A model generated the notes under the pieces. The model was not told where the DNA came from. It saw only the letters and a program-made list of their open reading frames with translations, and did not search any database. 64,000 nt of DNA. Source: Seminavis robusta. Taxonomy: Eukaryota; Bacillariophyta; Bacillariophyceae; Naviculales; Naviculaceae. Of the stretch, positions 23,369 through 34,165 are shown in pieces. Location: the NCBI GenBank assembly GCA_903772945.1, contig CAICTM010000124.1, forward strand, positions 47,356 through 111,355, written 5' to 3'. The stretch's first letter is position 1; each line of letters opens with the position of its first letter. The translations under genes and the position numbers were made by a program.

Positions 23369-26011
23369 ATGAACGTAAAACGAAAGGATCCATTCCAGCC
23401 ATCGTCGGAGCTTGGACTGAACTCCAACAACAACATGAATGCTAGTACAGTAGACACAACCAAAGGTGACGAAGACAAATCTAGTATGTCAAATAATCAC
23501 AACGACAAAAAGAGATCCTTTGCAACCCTATCCGACGAACGCGACGAAAAACAAGGCACTGAATCCACATCATCTTTGGCGGCGCTTTCCATTGATCGGA
23601 AACAGACAAGAGCTCCTCCCCCAAGTCCCATCCAGCGAGACTCGAACGAAACTCGATTGGCGGCTTTAGCAGAAGCACCCAACAAGGCATGGTGGGGCGA
23701 AGGACGATTTCACTTGACGGAACCGGTCAAGACGGAAGCCGCAATTAATGGATCAACACCAAAGAAAGGCTCTCGTGAGATCAAGTATCGTAGTTCACCC
23801 GCTACTAGTCAGGTAAGGACTCAATCCCTTTGTAACAGTTTATCAGTGGGCGTAGAAACTTGCTCCAACCAACTGATCTTCTCAACACTTTCATCGGTTT
23901 TTCCTTTGTTCTGGATCTTTTAGAGGAGTCAGCAAGGCACTCATGGCGAGTCCTCTTCCTTCCTTTTGTTTGGAAATTCTTTCGATACTCTCAGCGAGTC
24001 CGGTGAATATCATGTTCATTCAGATAACTTTGGGGGGCATGCGTCTCCTCGTTTTGGCCGTCTTGCCGGTCACAGCAATCCAGGGACTCCGCGGGTGGAG
24101 ATTGCCTTGCCCGAGTTACGCCACTCCCACAGCGAGTCGGATGCCTCGCTGGGCGATGTTTCTCCAATCAAAGTTGCCAGGGGCCAAGCACCAAGCAGTG
24201 GGACTCCTCCAGGAGCCACCGATTCCTTTCATCTTAACCTTGCCAACTCGGGCCAATACCCTACTCGACACTACCCTCCTCGGGGTCACGGTTGGTATGG
24301 AGGTACGAAGGCCAGTTTCCACCCAGCAGGAATTCAACCAGCACCTCCACAGTTTGCGAGTGGGTACGCTTGGAGTCATGGCCATCCGCAACACCCTGGT
24401 TTTCCGCCAGAAGGTGAAAGCCATGTGTCCAACCCTTTGTATGTGATTCGTTCGTGCCAGAAGGCGTTTGTCGGGTTCACCTACCTTCTCCCTTGCCTGA
24501 GGGAAACGATGATATCTGTCAATCTCAACCGATATGGCCACATTCGACGCTACGAAGGAAATCCCGAGGTAAGACCGTTCTTGGAGCAATGTGCTCTGTT
24601 GGCGCTTTTCGGTCGCTATATCGATGTCTAACGTACTTTGACGGCCAAGAAACTGGATGCTGGTTCCATGGAGCTTGTGATTGCAACGCGTCGGGTTGAA
24701 ACGGCCATTTGTGTTTTCGGAGGGAGTCTAAATCCTCGGAAGTCGTCGCAGACTAGTTCCATCTTTCGCTTGAGAGAGACTGGGTCTGCGACCCGCCAGT
24801 ACGAACAAGAACTGCCTCAGAGGTACCAAGTGACGGAAAGCCGAATTTCTTGGGACGTGGAGGCAAATCCCCCCGTTGAACCGGCTCGAACTCCAACGAA
24901 AGATGAAGGACTCTACACCGCCAAGGGAAGCAACGGTGCGACCAAGGGTTCCCCTCACGTTATTGTCGTCGACGATACTCCCGGTGGAAAGCGTGAGGGA
25001 TCTCGTCAGTCCTCTAGTCCCACTCCTTCCGCCGATGAAAGTGACAAGAAGCAAAAGTACAGGTAAGCTACACTTGTCGACTGCTGATGCATCCAGCCTA
25101 TCGAGCGCGAGTCTCACCGCTCGAATCACTCACTTCTTTATACATGTAGGTGCAAGCTTTGCGGCCAACCAAAGCAAAACCACAACTGCTCTTTTCGCCA
25201 ATCGCTACAACGAAGTATTGGCGTCCAGGTTTACTCAGCCGTGAATGCATACACAGCTAGTGAGCCCGGCGCGGTGGCCCCCAACCTATCAAAGATGAAT
25301 AACTTTGTGTCATACGATTCGTCGGGTGGGATCCCGAGTCACATTGCCTCGTCTCCACCAGACGCCAGGTATTCGGGCATGGATTCTGACAACAACGCAG
25401 AGCGTCACCCCAGCACTGTCACTCCACAAACTATCCGGGATGGTAGTGGTGGTGTTGAGGTTCATTCTCCCCAGTCATCCTTGTCCACTCATAGCCAGGA
25501 AATGTCACCCCAGGTTGCTTCAGCTTCGAGATCTGGTCCTGGCTCTGACACCCTGGCTCCTCCAGGCAACGGGCACTATCATGTTCACTTTTCTCATCCT
25601 GGATCAGGACCTGGGGATAAGAAACGTTCTCGGATTGCAGATCGACCGTATCACCACACCTGCTTTGCTCCGTCGGTTGCCCTGAAGCCCGAACATTACA
25701 GGGCAGTGACACCCTATCGTAGCGAAGACAATTCAAGAATGGCTCCGGGGTCTTATCAGTACGCCCGCGTACCGGTGACATTTGCCGAACGCAAGCGCTT
25801 GAGTGATACTTTGTTTTTCTTTTCCAAGGAGATTCCCAGTATGACTCGAGACTGCGGTGCCATTCTCCGCGAGGCTCGTGAAAAAGGCGAGTGGGACCAA
25901 GCAGTTGCTGAGCTGCTAACGCAGGTCGTTGTGGGGCTCTATTGCGGAGAAGGCGATTCCCACTTGGATGGTCTTCAGCAGTATCTCTTGACCCTAGGAG
26001 TGTCATGTTGA
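23369..26011 (+). CDS. zinc-knuckle low-complexity protein, paralogue of the 2.6-6.2 kb gene
   Basis: Exons 23369-23812, 23924-24568, 24650-25062 and 25150-26011 (introns 111, 81 and 87 bp), 787 residues. The first two introns match in place those of the paralogue. The third splits an Arg codon directly in front of the knuckle and has no counterpart there. Shared blocks: LFGNSFDT near the start of exon 2; FTYLLPCLRE; AICVFGGS; RISWDVEANPPVEP; the knuckle CKLCGQPKQNHNC with C502, C505, H512 and C514; AVNAYTASEPGAVAP; and the last 80 residues with RKRLSDTLF, ILREAREKGEW and QYLLTLGVSC. The N-terminal part is shorter than in the paralogue and lacks its Arg/Gly-rich stretch. Function is unknown; the conserved C-terminal block is probably a small helical domain. 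Confidence 0.8.
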
Positions 26012-26644
26012 GGTGCTACGGTAGGGATTGCAGGCCCCATGAAAGCGAAACCTTGAGTAAGCAGAAGTATAGCATGTGTTAAGCTATTGCATTCCATCAC
26101 ACTTCCAAAGCTAGCTTCAAAATACATGTAACTTTCGTGTTCTTTGAATCTTTTTCTGGTTCCCAAATTGGAAATGTGGCTGCCTCCGAGTTCTGCTTAC
26201 TTCTAATAATAGCCTCAAATGTAATCATCACGTGCGAGGACAAGGATGAAGTGCTGGTAAATGAGTGTCTGAGCAGCCCATGCAGCACGACAACGACGAG
26301 AGGTAGAAGGAATATTAGGTTAGGTTTGGTAGATAGGTAGGTTAGTAGTCGCAACAACGATGAGGATGATATTACTTGTGTGAGTACAGCAGAACGATGA
26401 TGGTAGCGTGGCTTGGCCGGTTGGGATTAGACATGGTCCAGGGGTAGCAGATGACCTTTTGCGCAGGCACGGGGAACCTCCAATAAAAGTGTGCCAAAAA
26501 GATAAAGGATCATCTCCTCCGTCCTGAAACCGTGCCCTTTCCTTTCCTCCAAGAGCAACCCATTGCACTCCATGCCATGTTCCTGCATGGCATGGCATGA
26601 CATTCCGTTCCCCTCATCAGTGTATTCCTTGGGACGACCCTCCC
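26012..26644. other. 633 bp convergent intergenic region
   Basis: It holds the 3' ends of the zinc-knuckle gene (+) and RGLE copy 3 (-). A CATGGCATGG-type repeat lies near 26573-26600. No gene is supported. Confidence 0.5.
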
Positions 26645-27280
26645 TCATCCGCCAAATTTGTTCAGGATATTAGTCTTAAGCTTTCCACTAGGGGTCCGTC
26701 TTGATGGTTCGGTCATGGGTACAACGTCATCGGCGGCACCAGAAGCATTTGCGAAGGCGGCGCCATTCTTCAAATTCTCCCGCAATCCCTTGTTGAGTTT
26801 TTCGGAGGCATCTTGATCCGCCAGCCCTCGTTCCAGTGCCCCTTTCGCTGCTGACTCTGTAACTTCTAAGCATTGGGCAGCTATTTGTTCTGGGTCGTCT
26901 TCTCCGTCATTCCATTGACGATCCTGTTCATCTAGGACAGCATTATATGCGTCCCTTTTGTGCTCGAAGCGAGCCCATGCTCCTTCTTCGGTCCTCATTT
27001 CGAGTCCACGTGTTGTGTGTTCATCGTTTTCGACCGTCTTGGCCTCCCCCGCATCCATCATGAAAACCGTGTACTCGAAGGATGCCTTTATGTCGTCATA
27101 ATCGTAGTGTGAGTACCAGATCTGTTCGATATCCTCCTCGGTCATCGTGTTGAGATGAGGGATCTTCTTAATGTGCTTTTTCCCACTAAATGTGATGGAC
27201 ATTCCTTTCTTTGTGGAACTACTGTTCTTCAGGATACCCTTGGCAGGCCTGGCAGTGGGTGGAGGCGGAGTGGCCGGCAT
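26645..27280 (-). CDS. RGLE-family protein, copy 3 (unknown function)
   Basis: 211 residues, single exon, start at the first ATG. It has the most complete match to the family core: SITFSGKKHIKKIPHL, EDIEQIWYSHYDYDDIKASF, the signature TTRGLEMRTEEG near 89-100, AVLDEQDRQW, DDPEQIAAQ and a terminal GLADQDAS segment. The N-terminus is Pro-rich then basic. It lacks the long Ser-rich tails of the other two copies, so it probably shows the minimal protein. Strand and core agree with copies 1 and 2, although 9 kb of unrelated genes separate it from copy 2. Confidence 0.82.
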   Translation of the reverse strand: MPATPPPPTARPAKGILKNSSSTKKGMSITFSGKKHIKKIPHLNTMTEEDIEQIWYSHYDYDDIKASFEYTVFMMDAGEAKTVENDEHTTRGLEMRTEEGAWARFEHKRDAYNAVLDEQDRQWNDGEDDPEQIAAQCLEVTESAAKGALERGLADQDASEKLNKGLRENLKNGAAFANASGAADDVVPMTEPSRRTPSGKLKTNILNKFGG

Positions 27281-28032
27281 TGTGATTGTGGTGTATGGTG
27301 CGTGAAGATAAGGTCGCTAGCTAGCAGCGTCTCGTCTCGTCGTGTGTGGTTGGTTTGGCTCGGTCGGTAGGTCGGTCAGTCAGGCAACAACAAAGCAGAT
27401 GGTTCAACACGGGCATCTACTGCTGCTGTTTGGCTCTTGAGAGTTAATAATAATTGATTAACCGATGCTTGTGGGTAGCATAGAGTGCACTACTGATCGA
27501 CCTGATCTCTCTCTCTCTCTATTAGTAATCTCTTGAGCGAGTCTTTTCGACCAAATACCAAGATAGATGAATGATACGGTAGATCGGTTACCAATAAGCA
27601 GCAGCAGCAACAAGTTACTAAAGCTGTCACAATGTCCGTCCCTGGAGCTGGTCGTACTCTTCGACCTTGATGGTTTTGTTGGCAGGTAGCAAGTGGTCAC
27701 TGGCACGCACGTCGCGTCAAAGAGAAATGTCCTTTCGCATTAGCACACTAAGGATAAGGTTTTCGTGCTGTCGTCACTCCAAGAGTCCTGCCACAAAATG
27801 AAACGGCCATGACACCATTCGTACCGTTGTGGTTGCCAAGGAGACCAAGCGTTCACTGTTCATGAGCTCACCGCAAAAAGATAGCTAGCTGAATGGGAAA
27901 CTGGGAGGATATTTGTATTGTTGGTCCATTATCGATACGCTTAGTCGATTACCGGTGTCGCTAGCCTTTTGAGAGCCGGACACATTTTGACTTTTTTTTG
28001 GATGGGGGTATATCATTATCATTATCAACAAC
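27281..28032. other. 752 bp intergenic region between divergent genes
   Basis: It contains the presumed promoters of RGLE copy 3 (-) and PIG-W (+), a short CT microsatellite near 27507-27519 and AGCTAGCT near 27882-27889. No gene is supported. Confidence 0.5.
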
Positions 28033-29646
28033 ATGGCAGAATCTTCCACCACCTTGCCTCCATCGACTCCATCACTGAAGGAACAAAAGGAACTCTTTGT
28101 TACTGGCCATGACGGGACTTCTCCATGGGAAATATTGCTCGTCTGTTCGGCAGCTCCCATTGGGATTTGGCTCTTTCAAAGTATTCGGGCTCTGGAACGG
28201 TATGTGCAAGATGACAACAACAAAAGACGTCAGCAGCAACCAGCCAATCCAACGGCTTCCATTGCCATGGAAGCAGCTCTTCTTTGGTTTCCCGTTCTAG
28301 TATGCCAGACCAATCTGCTGTATCCCTGGGGCGCCATTCTACTGTACCTGCAAGTTCAACTTTGTGTCTTGATCTACTTGTACTTTTGGACGACAAAGAG
28401 ATGGATGCGCATTAAAGGAATGCAGCAACAACCCATCAACAACCTAGATACGGTACAAGAAGAAGAGGGTGACCCAGACGAGATGGAACAAAAAGTAGTT
28501 TCAGAAGAGCAACAAATCATGAAGGACAGCATGACGGTATACCGGTCTTCCTTGCAGTACCTGACATTTGTGGCCATTCTAGCCGTGGACTTTCACATTT
28601 TCCCCAGACGCTTTGCCAAAACAGAAGTGGCGGGTTATGGCTTGATGGACCTCGGTGCTGGATCCTTTGTGGTGGCGGCAGGATTGGTCTCTTCGAGGGC
28701 ACGTCATAGCAGACAACAAGCAAAGAAGAGCAGCATATCCTTTGGACAAAGAGACGTGATCCGCATTGCACCATTGTGGATCATTGGTTTCATACGGTTA
28801 GCCACCAACAAGGGGTTGGAGTACCAAGAGCATGTCTCCGAGTATGGTGTCCACTGGAACTTCTTCTTCACGTTGGCAATGGTCACTCCGTTGGGTTCCA
28901 TGCTCCCTGGGAACCCCAATTGGATAGTCCCGATATGTCTTCTGGCTGCCTATCAAGTAGCGTTGACTCAGTATGGGGGGCAAGAGTTCATTGAGAATGC
29001 CCCGAGAACACATTGCAGTAGCACGGCACTGGCCGCTTTGGCCGGTGAGAATGAAATCTTGCTCAATCTCTGCACACTCTTTGCGGCCAATCGAGAAGGC
29101 GTGCTTGGCTGCATTGGGTACTTGTTCCTGTACTTGGCCAGCGAGTATATTGCCTTTGCTTTCCTGTGGACAAAAGGGGCACAGACTGCATCATCATCCT
29201 TATGGGTGATTGCTGTGGGCTTGTGGCTGTTGTTGTACGGGCTTTCGGAATGTCTGGAGATTGCAGTGTCGCGCCGATCGACCAATGCAAGCTTTTGCGT
29301 ATGGACACTTGCCCATAGCATGTTGATTCTGGCAGTAATTCATGCTGCCATGGGATTTTACGAAGATCCCAAGCAATCGGCTCAAGCTGCCAACAATGGA
29401 AGACCCAGGGTTCCCATTGTCTTTCAGGCAGTGAATCGACACGGATTTCTATCTTTCCTGATCGCCAACTTGCTTACAGGGTTGACCAACCTGACAATCA
29501 ACACACTCGAAGTGTCGGATCCAGTGGCATTCATCATCCTGTTTGTCTATTTGTCCGCAGTTGGCTTCTCCGCATTGGCACTTCACTACGCAATGGCTAA
29601 GGTAGCCAAGAGCAACGAAAAGGTGGAAAAGGAGAAGAAGGAGTAA
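28033..29646 (+). CDS. PIGW: GPI-anchor inositol acyltransferase GWT1/PIG-W
   Basis: 537 residues, single exon, start at the first ATG. PIG-W/GWT1 adds a fatty acyl chain to the inositol of GlcN-PI in the ER, an early step of GPI-anchor assembly. Family marks seen: KEQKELFVTGHDGTSPWEI near the N-terminus; the block FPRRFAKTEVAGYGLMDLG followed by GSFVVAAGLVS at about 190-225; HVSEYGVHWNFFFTLA; and a C-terminal NLLTGLTNL segment. About a dozen hydrophobic helices fit a multispanning ER protein. The FPRRFAKTE block is the most conserved part of the family. It converges with the kinase gene 143 bp downstream. Confidence 0.93.
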   Translation: MAESSTTLPPSTPSLKEQKELFVTGHDGTSPWEILLVCSAAPIGIWLFQSIRALERYVQDDNNKRRQQQPANPTASIAMEAALLWFPVLVCQTNLLYPWGAILLYLQVQLCVLIYLYFWTTKRWMRIKGMQQQPINNLDTVQEEEGDPDEMEQKVVSEEQQIMKDSMTVYRSSLQYLTFVAILAVDFHIFPRRFAKTEVAGYGLMDLGAGSFVVAAGLVSSRARHSRQQAKKSSISFGQRDVIRIAPLWIIGFIRLATNKGLEYQEHVSEYGVHWNFFFTLAMVTPLGSMLPGNPNWIVPICLLAAYQVALTQYGGQEFIENAPRTHCSSTALAALAGENEILLNLCTLFAANREGVLGCIGYLFLYLASEYIAFAFLWTKGAQTASSSLWVIAVGLWLLLYGLSECLEIAVSRRSTNASFCVWTLAHSMLILAVIHAAMGFYEDPKQSAQAANNGRPRVPIVFQAVNRHGFLSFLIANLLTGLTNLTINTLEVSDPVAFIILFVYLSAVGFSALALHYAMAKVAKSNEKVEKEKKE

Positions 29647-29789
29647 CCAGATTGGTTAGGTTATTCGTAAGAGTTTGAAAATTGGGTTGCGCTACCTGCC
29701 TTGGCCGAAGAAGTCGTCAGCAATGCTTGGTTGGGTGGTCACAACCAAGACGAATGATTTGATCCACACAATGATTCCACTTTTCTCAG

Positions 29790-31273
29790 CTACGAGAATT
29801 CCTGGTCTGGGTCTTCTAAACGCGCCAAATGAACGTACGCATCAGTGCCCCACCCTTCCATGCTCATGATTGTGAGCTCCCCGTTGAAGTAACGGGCATA
29901 CGATCTGCTGATTGGGAGCCCAAATCCCAATCCAGCCAAGGGTGAATTTTGGGCATCGTGGTCGCGATCGCCAATAAAATCTTCTTGGATCTTTGGATCT
30001 GCCGTAGTAAATAAATAAGACCAGACTTTCTTCAAGTTGCTGCGTGGGATTCCACCACCAACGTCGGCGACCTTAATTACGACATCTTCATTGTCATGCT
30101 CATCGGCGACGATGACCTGCACAGGAGGCAAAGCTCTACCAGTAGCATCGCTGTGCCGTTCCACAGTGGCTCGCATGGCATTCTTGAGCAGTTCCAAAAG
30201 GATGTAATGCAGGTAGGTGGGAATGTAGGGAAATGTCAAATCTGTGCGTCCGTTGATTTGCACCTCGGGTGCTTCCCCGTATTTTCGTTGGCACATCTTG
30301 GTGGCATCTCTTGCTGCCTGTCGCACAAGTTCGTAGGGAGACGTCCGTAGACATATCATCCCAATGTAATCCGGTAGTGGAGTTTGTCGTAGAGCCAGGT
30401 ATTGCCCGGCCAGGACTCGAATACCAATTCGCGACATGTAGAATCGATCCAAGAACTCGTGGCAGTCCTGCAACTGCGAAAACTCCACCTGGTCGTTTTG
30501 TTGTTGGCGCAACTCGTAGGCTCCCCGTGCCATTTGAATCAGTACATTGGCATGTTTTTCGTACTTTTTGTTTAAAAAGTGGGCAAAGGCTGCCTCATCC
30601 TCGTTGGTGGCAATGCTGCCGTATCGGACCAAGTCTACAAAGGAATTAATGTAGATACCCTTAACCAACTGAACACTGGGCATGTCTCTCATGAATGGTA
30701 CTTTGTCCAGATCATTGATGCGATGTGCAAGCCGTACGGGTAGTTCATCGCATAAAAAGTTGGCAGCCTGGGAACCAAATAAAAGTGCAGTAAGCAATGG
30801 GAATTAAAGTAGGATCAGCTTGCAAGCTTGATGGTACCATAATATTCATGCAAATGTAGCTTTCTTCTCAATTTGCGGCCGAGTTTAGTTTATTTTCTCA
30901 CCTGGATCAGAACTTTTCCAGAAGCAGAGCTGTATTGATTCAGACTTCCGTTTCTCATGAGATTATCATTATCGGCACTGTGTCTCCCTGCTTTGACGAG
31001 TGCATGCATGGACACTGGTGTTTGTTTCTTTTGACAGTACTCTTCCACCAGCTCCATGACATCCTCTGGAATGGTGTCGTAGCTTCGAACTTCATCGTCC
31101 AAGGCCGCAACCGAGGAGTACTTATTCGCAGAACGGTACTGATACCCCGTCACGTAACTTCTTTCGGCTCCCACACTCTGGGGTTGTTGTCGAACCGGTA
31201 GCTTGGCCAGAATAGGAGAACTTTTTCTCCCGCCACATATCCTCAACCTGTTGGCAGCTATCGATCGGATCAT
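29790..31273 (-). CDS. BCKDK: mitochondrial branched-chain alpha-ketoacid dehydrogenase kinase-like
   Basis: Exons 31273-30902 and 30767-29790 (intron 134 bp, phase 0), 449 residues. The family phosphorylates E1-alpha of mitochondrial ketoacid dehydrogenase complexes, using a GHKL ATP fold instead of a Ser/Thr kinase fold. Seen: N-box ELLKNAMRATVE near 315-325, G1 box DVGGGIPRSNL, FTTADP and G2 box GLGFGLPISRSYARYFNG. Residues between (RKYGEAPEVQINGR, FPYIP, YILLELLKNAMRAT) look more like BCKDK than like pyruvate dehydrogenase kinases, so I favour BCKDK; a PDK role is not excluded. The basic, Ser/Arg-rich first 40 residues fit a mitochondrial transit peptide. It is head-to-head with SEC61B across about 400 bp. 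Confidence 0.85.
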
Positions 31274-31675
31274 GCTCTATCTCTCTTATTGTTCCCTCTT
31301 GGTCCTCGGGTGTTTTGGTGCTTTCTGCTGAAGAGAAAAAGATGTGTCTTCGTGGGGATCCAAGGGGTGTCTTTGGTCTTGGTGTCTCACTGCAATTGGT
31401 GTCTTCGTGGGGAGAGGTTTGGCATTTATTTGGGGCTGTGACAGCTGCTGTGACTTTTTGGTCTCGATTCGAATCGATTCGAAAATTTGAATAAAATCGA
31501 ATCAATCAGATTTAAGGTTAGCACTTACGTCTGTCATCGTACGGTTTCTTCCTGAACCGCACACCTCGGTCATCTTGCCACCAAGCCAAAAGCCAGGCCA
31601 ATAGCCAAACCAAGACAACAAGAAAGGTCGCTCGATCCCACGCTTCGTTATATTTGTCCAAGAAGAGAGATCAAG
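31274..31675. other. short bidirectional upstream region, BCKDK / SEC61B
   Basis: 402 bp separate the two start codons, so the promoters of a mitochondrial kinase gene and a translocon gene share this stretch. It includes a direct repeat TCGATTC around 31468-31482. No motif can be named with confidence. Confidence 0.45.
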
Positions 31676-32204
31676 ATGGTGAGCCACTGCACAGATTGGG
31701 TTGAAATGATGCCTTTATCGTCGCGGGTTGGCAGTGGCAGTGGCAGTGGATTGAACTACTCTTGTTGATGCGACTCGACTTCATCGCCAGTTGGCATTTT
31801 CGCCATTGGCTGTCATTGCGGGATGAGCAAGGAGTCCACGGCAAGGCTTTATCTGGTTTCTGCCTCTGTCGACCGTTGCACAGATGGATGTCGTTTCCTT
31901 TGCGATGGTTGAAAGGGGGACTCGGTTGGCAGTAAGGTGTTCCTTGTTTTGAAGAAAATTTCTCATACCCTTGCTTGCTTTCTCCCATACCGTACAGGCA
32001 ACTCAAAGACGTGCAGCGGCTCGATCAGCCGGTGCTGGTGCAGGGGCAGGAGGTAGACCCGCCGGAGCCGGTAACAATATCCTTCAATTCTACACAGACG
32101 ACAGTCCTGGGTTGCAAGTTGGGCCGACCACAGTTCTGGTGGCATCTCTGAGCTTTGTGGGAGTCGTCGTGCTTCTACACATTTGGGGAAAATTCCGCCT
32201 ATAA
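31676..32204 (+). CDS. SEC61B: Sec61 beta subunit of the ER translocon
   Basis: The coding part in 31998-32204 gives the complete Sec61 beta pattern: Ala/Arg/Gly-rich cytosolic segment, then NNILQFYTDDSPGLQVGPT and one C-terminal membrane helix (VLVASLSFVGVVVLLHIW). It is a tail-anchored subunit that supports co-translational import. No ATG precedes it in frame; the frame opens straight from a CAG acceptor at 31995-31997. The only good start found is ATG at 31676-31678, followed at once by a GTGAGC donor, giving an exon whose coding content is a single Met codon and a 319 bp intron. The protein would be 69 residues, starting MATQRRAAARSAG, normal for the family. Confidence 0.85.
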
Positions 32205-33529
32205 GTAACAACCTACAGTACCTGCCGATGATGATGAATGAATGAACTAAGGAGTATTATTTTATTAACATGATAATCAGCACAACAAAAGCAAAACTCC
32301 ATTGCAGTCAATCTATAGTTGCGACGGGAGATATCATCAAAGTCTTACATTGGTGTGCCATAAAAAAAGAAGAGGATTCAGGGGCCACAGCCAATCCGCT
32401 TTTTCTAATTCATGGAGCTATGGCGTCTGCTTCCACAGATGATAGCAAACGTGCAGTGTCCATGGCTCTTCTGATCCTTGTAGGTCCTCCTCGTAGCTAG
32501 CTAGCTAGCACTAGGTGTAGTTCTTTGATTTCGGTGCTGGCCTAAAACCGCACCTCACAGTAGTTATGTTGGACGAAGAACGAAATTCTGGACGTCGTTT
32601 GCTCTTGGTCTCGCACACCAAATCCTTGTGGAAATGTCACCTTCCATCTGGGATAAAATCCTATTTGAGTGCCAGTAATCGTAAAATCAAGTGCTAGATT
32701 GTCCAAGGTGGTTTCCGCTGATCCTTGAAACCTAACTAAAGTCACAGCAGCAAGGCAAGCGGGATGGACCAGCTGCATCAAGCATAAAGTACTTGAGGTG
32801 CAATTACAACCCCACCCTGGCGGGGACAGTAGATGGACTTCCACTTTTCAATTCTACTGACTGTACTTCAGAGAGGATTACAAACTGTTCCTGACCGAAT
32901 CCCAATTATCTACGGATCCGTCATCAGCCCCCGCTCATCCAGCGCGAGCTTTCTTCCTACCGGTATGGGAGCTACGACAACCTGAGATATTGGGAACCAC
33001 AGACTTGGTTTGCATTCGCTATGGTGCTGAACGATCCCTACAAGTCGATGACAACACACTATCGGAACTACCGTATGTGCGGAAGCTCGCATGCACTAGT
33101 AGCGTTCTCAGTGCTCTAATCCATAACTCTCTAATAATCAGAGACAAGGCCTATACAGCAGTCAACATCTCTTTCGAATCTTTCACACGGCTGGTCTGAC
33201 ATTGCAAAGAGTCAGTCAATGGATCTGATGATTCTACTGTCTCGTGGGTTCTTTTTTCTGTCTCATCTGTATTTGCAATAGAAGAGACTCGCATACTTCG
33301 AGATGAGCTAGGGACAAGGAAGAGCGGCCCATGGCCAAAGCGGGTTTGCTTATCCACTTCTTCTCTATTTGATATTGCTGCGAGACTCTGAAACCGTTCT
33401 TTCAAGCGATTGTCGCCGTCGATTCTCTAAACGGTACCCGTACATACGGAAAGAGAATGATTGCATGTTGTGATCAGGCCAGCCCAGACCTTCTTCCTCT
33501 TCCTCCCTGCACATCTTGGCAAACTTTTT
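32205..33529. other. 1.3 kb convergent intergenic region
   Basis: It lies between the 3' ends of SEC61B and the NPPY protein gene. A minus-strand frame at 32542-32844 and fragments around 32900-33110 look slightly protein-like but are in conflicting frames with no recognisable family; a decayed gene is possible and not shown. AGCTAGCTAGCTAGC lies near 32496-32510. Confidence 0.45.
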
Positions 33530-34133
33530 TCATTTTTGGTGCTTGCGACGCAAATCTCGCAAACCACTCTTGCTTCGTGCCAAGTCTACAACTTGCTGTA
33601 ATGGCGTACGTGCCGTTTCATCATTGCCTGGCTCTACTAGAACCGTGCACTGGTTGGTGAAATAGTGCTGGATCAAGCGCTCGTTTTGTTGCTTGTTTCC
33701 TCCCCAAATGTACCACATGGAATGAAAGGGTGACGATTTTTTGTGCACGTCGCTCTTTTTGGCTTCTCGAAAGCTTTTGGGTGGTAGATAGACGTACCGT
33801 TTCTTGGGTACCAGGTAAAAGGGTAGCATGTTGTGCTGTTTCATTTGGGATAGAAAGTAGTCCTTTTTGTGGACAAAGTCGGGCATCAACAAGAACCATG
33901 GCTTGCCCTTCATTTTTTGGCTCGTGAGGTGTTGAATCAGTTTCTCCATGTGATCTGCGCTGTACGGTGGATTGGTACAGAGCACATCAAACTCTGGATA
34001 GGAAGAATGATCGTCTGATGACCAGACTTGGTAGCAATCTTCCTTTCTATTGTGAACAGAGGGAAATCCGAGGGATGCAAGGTTTTCAATGACAGCTCCG
34101 TTGCAATAGTAAGGGTCATAGATTTTGATATGT

Positions 34134-34165
<32 letters not shown>

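Noticed and set aside
32542-33400. Fragments of a possible decayed gene
   Set aside because: Short protein-like stretches occur in conflicting frames on both strands with no recognisable family.
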